From Alphaproteobacteria bacterium (GTDB taxonomy: Bacteria; Pseudomonadota; Alphaproteobacteria; TMED109): DNA of 64,000 bases. Positions 61,746 through 64,000 of this stretch are shown piece after piece. The notes beneath the pieces were generated by a model that was not told the DNA's origin, ran no database searches, and saw only the letters and a program-made list of their open reading frames with translations. Positions within the stretch are counted from its first letter, which is position 1. The number at the start of each line of letters is the position of its first letter. The position numbers and the translations under genes are program-made. The stretch is taken from positions 248,001-312,000 of the forward strand of contig JAJDWH010000010.1 of the NCBI GenBank assembly GCA_022825705.1, read 5' to 3'.

Positions 61746-62654
61746 ATGAACCGTCGTGCCGTGATTCAAGGAATGGCTGGCGTCGCAGCCACAGCAATGC
61801 TGACGGCGTCATCACCGGCGGCCGCTGCGGTTTCAGCTTGGCGTCGTATCCCCAGTACCAACGTCCAGATCCCGGCGGTCGGGATCGGCAGCTGGATCAC
61901 GTTCAACGTCGGTTCGGATCCGGTGCTGCTGGATCGCTCCACCAGGGTGATTGCAGCGTTCCTGGAAGAGGGGGGCGGCATGATCGACTCGTCGCCGATG
62001 TATGGCTCTTCACAGGCGACCATCGGTCATGCTCTCGAGCAGCTTGGAGACGCCGGCCGGGTGTTTTCAGCGGACAAGGTCTGGACGTCGGCAGCTGACG
62101 CTCGTGGGCAGTTGGAGCAGACCGGGCAGCGCTGGGGCATCGGCCGTTTCGACTTGCTTCAGGTGCACAATCTGGTCGATTGGCAGGCAAATCTCGAACT
62201 TCTCTTTGCCCTGAAGGAGACGGAGCAACTTGGCCACGTTGGCATTACGACGTCCCACGGGCGCCGCCACGGCGATCTGGAGCGCATCATGGCCACCCAG
62301 CCAGTCGACTTCGTCCAGCTGACATACAACCTCGCAGATCGGGAAGCAGAAGCACGCCTGCTGCCGCTGGCGCAGGAAAAGGGCATTGCCGTCATTGTCA
62401 ACCGTCCGTTCCGGCGTGGGGCCCTGATCCGGCATCTTTCCGGCAAGCCGCTGCCAGCCATGGCGCCCGAGCTGAAGGCCGAGAGCTGGGCGCAGATCTC
62501 GCTCAAGTTCATCCTGGGACATCCGGCGGTGACCTGCGTTATTCCCGCGACCACGCGGGTCGACCACGTGCGCGAGAACAAGCGTGTCGTACTGGCGCCG
62601 ATGCCAGATGCCGCAATGCGGCGGGACCTAGCGGCGCATTTCGCAGATCTCTAG
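61746..62654 (+). CDS. Exported aldo-keto reductase family protein
   Basis: 302 residues. A Tat-like signal (NRRAVIQGMAGVAATAML, then ASSPAAAA) is followed by an AKR barrel. The catalytic tetrad of AKRs is seen: Asp81 and Tyr86 (IDSSPMYGSS), Lys111 (SADKVW) and His141 (LLQVHNL). The protein closes with IPATTRVDHVRENK, typical of AKR C-termini. Export of an NADPH-dependent enzyme with a Tat signal is unusual but such members occur widely. It is followed after 2 bp by a DUF6064 membrane protein, with which it may work. Confidence 0.86.
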   Translation: MNRRAVIQGMAGVAATAMLTASSPAAAAVSAWRRIPSTNVQIPAVGIGSWITFNVGSDPVLLDRSTRVIAAFLEEGGGMIDSSPMYGSSQATIGHALEQLGDAGRVFSADKVWTSAADARGQLEQTGQRWGIGRFDLLQVHNLVDWQANLELLFALKETEQLGHVGITTSHGRRHGDLERIMATQPVDFVQLTYNLADREAEARLLPLAQEKGIAVIVNRPFRRGALIRHLSGKPLPAMAPELKAESWAQISLKFILGHPAVTCVIPATTRVDHVRENKRVVLAPMPDAAMRRDLAAHFADL

Positions 62655-62656
62655 GC

Positions 62657-63346
62657 ATGAACTGGCTGGATTACCGGCTGCACGATTTTCTGTTGTTCGC
62701 CCCGGATGCATACTGGCGCCTGTTCGAACAGGCCAATCAGGGGGTCTGGCCACTGCCGCTCGCGTTCCCATTGCTGCTCGCGATCTGTCTCGTCGCGTAC
62801 TGGCGCTTCAAACGGACGGTTCCGTACCTGGCTGTGGGCACCTTGGGGATGGCTTGGGCATGGTGCGGCGGGTTCTTTGTGGACCGGTGGTATGTCCAGA
62901 TCAACTGGCTGGCGTCTTATGCGGTTCCCGCGTTCTACCTGCAGGCGCTGCTGATCGTGGGACTCGGGATCATCTGGGGCCGGCGTCAGGAACTTACTGT
63001 TTCGACTTGGCGCCGGCTGACAGGCCTGATCTTGGTCTTAGGCGCGTCATTTCTGTATCCGGTGGCAGCGTTCACCCGGGGTCAGGGCATCATGGGAGGG
63101 GAGTTTGTCGGGACCGCAACCGACCCGACGGCAGTGGCGACCTTGGGATTCGGTCTGATCGCACGAGGCCCCCTGGCGGCCATCTGCCTTCCAATACCGC
63201 TCGCGGTGTGCGTGATCAGCTTTCTCACTTTGTGGGCGATGGGGAGTTGGCAGGCCACGATTCCCCTGGCGGCCATCGCCACGATCTTGATCTCGCTCTG
63301 GCCTCCCTCCAAACCTTCAATTGGAGCATGGGCGGCTGACCGCTAG
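62657..63346 (+). CDS. DUF6064-like multispanning membrane protein
   Basis: 229 residues with about seven hydrophobic helices (LPLAFPLLLAICLVAYW near 52-68; YLAVGTLGMAWAWCGGFF; VPAFYLQALLIVGLGIIW; LILVLGASFLYPVAAF; AICLPIPLAVCVISFLTLW). The start NWLDYRLHDFLLFAPDAYWRLFE is the opening of DUF6064 proteins. It starts 2 bp after the AKR gene. The function of the family is unknown. Confidence 0.75.
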   Translation: MNWLDYRLHDFLLFAPDAYWRLFEQANQGVWPLPLAFPLLLAICLVAYWRFKRTVPYLAVGTLGMAWAWCGGFFVDRWYVQINWLASYAVPAFYLQALLIVGLGIIWGRRQELTVSTWRRLTGLILVLGASFLYPVAAFTRGQGIMGGEFVGTATDPTAVATLGFGLIARGPLAAICLPIPLAVCVISFLTLWAMGSWQATIPLAAIATILISLWPPSKPSIGAWAADR

Positions 63347-63471
63347 CGGTTACGTGAACTTGTCGGTCGCGTCAGGGCAGGCGGTAGTGGACTTCGGCCA
63401 ACGCCCGAAAGGATGCTGCCAGGCTTGCACGAGTAATTCGAACCGCCGAGTGACGCGGACGGGATTCCCCG

Positions 63472-63780
63472 TCAGCCGGTAAGGATCACCTCGAAACCTT
63501 CGAATTGCGGGTGCCCGAGATAGAGATGCTGCCGTGACCCGGCGTCTGCATGGGCGTTGCGAAAGGCCTCCGATCTGGTCCAAGCCACGAATGCGTCCCT
63601 GTCGCGCCAGACAGTGTGCGATGAATACAGGGTGTGGTCGTCGGCTTCCGGCCCCCTGAGGAGGCGAAATTCCTGAAAACCTGGCACTGCTTCCAGATGG
63701 GTATCACGTTCCGCCCACAGTCTCTCGAATTCGGTTTCATGTCCTTTCACAACCTTGAACCGGTTCATGGCGATGAACAT
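63472..63780 (-). CDS. ABM-fold monooxygenase, heme-degrading (IsdG/HmoA) type
   Basis: 102 residues from the ATG at 63780; upstream in-frame residues are Pro/Ala-rich and not family-like. The ferredoxin-like ABM fold is suggested by FIAMNRFKVVKGHETEFERLW in parts, VPGFQEFRLLRG, and YSSHTVWRDRDAFVAWTRSEAF with conserved Asn6, Trp and His positions. Such proteins either degrade heme to free iron or oxidise small aromatic compounds. The Asn-Trp-His set leans toward the heme group. It is convergent with the DUF6064 gene. Confidence 0.82.
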   Translation of the reverse strand: MFIAMNRFKVVKGHETEFERLWAERDTHLEAVPGFQEFRLLRGPEADDHTLYSSHTVWRDRDAFVAWTRSEAFRNAHADAGSRQHLYLGHPQFEGFEVILTG

Positions 63781-64000
63781 CGCGCGACACTCCTCTTGAC
63801 CACTTGGAGACGCTAGCGGGAGCGCGATGTCATTGGAAGCCGGCAGCGGGGGTGCCGGGAGCGGAATCCGCCGGGCGTGCGGGCCACCTTGATCGTGCCG
63901 CCAAAACGCGGGCTCTTTCTGGCTGTTCCGCTGTCCCGCGCCGGCCACGGCCTGCGGTGGGTCACCGGGGCTATCCGCGGCGTCGGGGCCTGCCGTTGAA
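63781..64000. other. Window edge with no recognised gene
   Basis: 220 bp after the ABM gene start. The region contains the promoter of that gene. A minus-strand frame runs through it but is Pro/Ala-rich and unlike any family. Confidence 0.3.

Noticed and set aside
1-64000. CRISPR array, rRNA or tRNA genes
   Set aside because: No regularly spaced repeats and no recognisable stable RNA genes were seen on either strand.

Overview
The window looks like chromosomal DNA of a high-GC alphaproteobacterium, probably of the Rhodospirillales type. The basis is gene order: lptF-lptG-lptD-surA-ksgA with gmk, fabD-fabG-acpP-fabF-mltG, rpsF-rpsR-DUF2232-rplI, serC-serA-hisZ-purA and rluD-rpoH are all arrangements typical of that class. 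No rRNA, tRNA or CRISPR array was recognised.

Layout. 1-4655 (minus): a molybdenum-hydroxylase operon (coxS, coxM, coxD, coxE, a split XdhC pair, and the start of a molybdopterin/NTP-transferase fusion) with no catalytic large subunit in the window. 4954-6405: a PLP-dependent decarboxylase. 6538-7596 (minus): an orphan polyamine-type binding protein. 7746-14590: LPS transport, outer-membrane folding, 16S rRNA dimethylation, guanylate kinase. 14865-16974: an M32 carboxypeptidase and a secreted TPR protein. 17282-21735 (minus): type II fatty-acid synthesis plus mltG. 22097-26829: a SprT-like metalloprotein, the S6/S18/L9 operon and a cyclopropane-fatty-acid-synthase-like enzyme. 27035-33153: serine, histidine and purine genes and an SDR.

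The second half is more accessory. 33469-35896 (minus): a Tat-exported vanadium-haloperoxidase-type enzyme coupled to a porin. 36950-43035 (minus): a full oligopeptide/dipeptide ABC transporter. 43449-50662 (minus): an envelope cluster of RND transporter, YCF48 protein, DUF1329 and DUF1302, whose upstream region carries two 21-bp-phased direct repeats and, divergently, the wreck of a GAF/winged-helix regulator. 51661-53673 (minus): rpoH and rluD. 53685-55530: an IS607-family remnant, with a truncated serine recombinase and a long TnpB-like gene. 55545-64000: a JAMM metalloprotease with a small membrane partner, tldD, a GST, a CaiB-like CoA transferase / unknown / hisC operon, a small secreted Cys protein, an exported aldo-keto reductase with a DUF6064 membrane protein, and an ABM-fold monooxygenase.

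The points most worth following are the RND/DUF1329/DUF1302 cluster with its dead regulator and phased operator-like repeats, the TnpB-like gene kept beside a destroyed recombinase, the Mo-hydroxylase operon without its large subunit, and the haloperoxidase-porin gene pair. All functions are inferred from reading the translated sequence; no database search was run.
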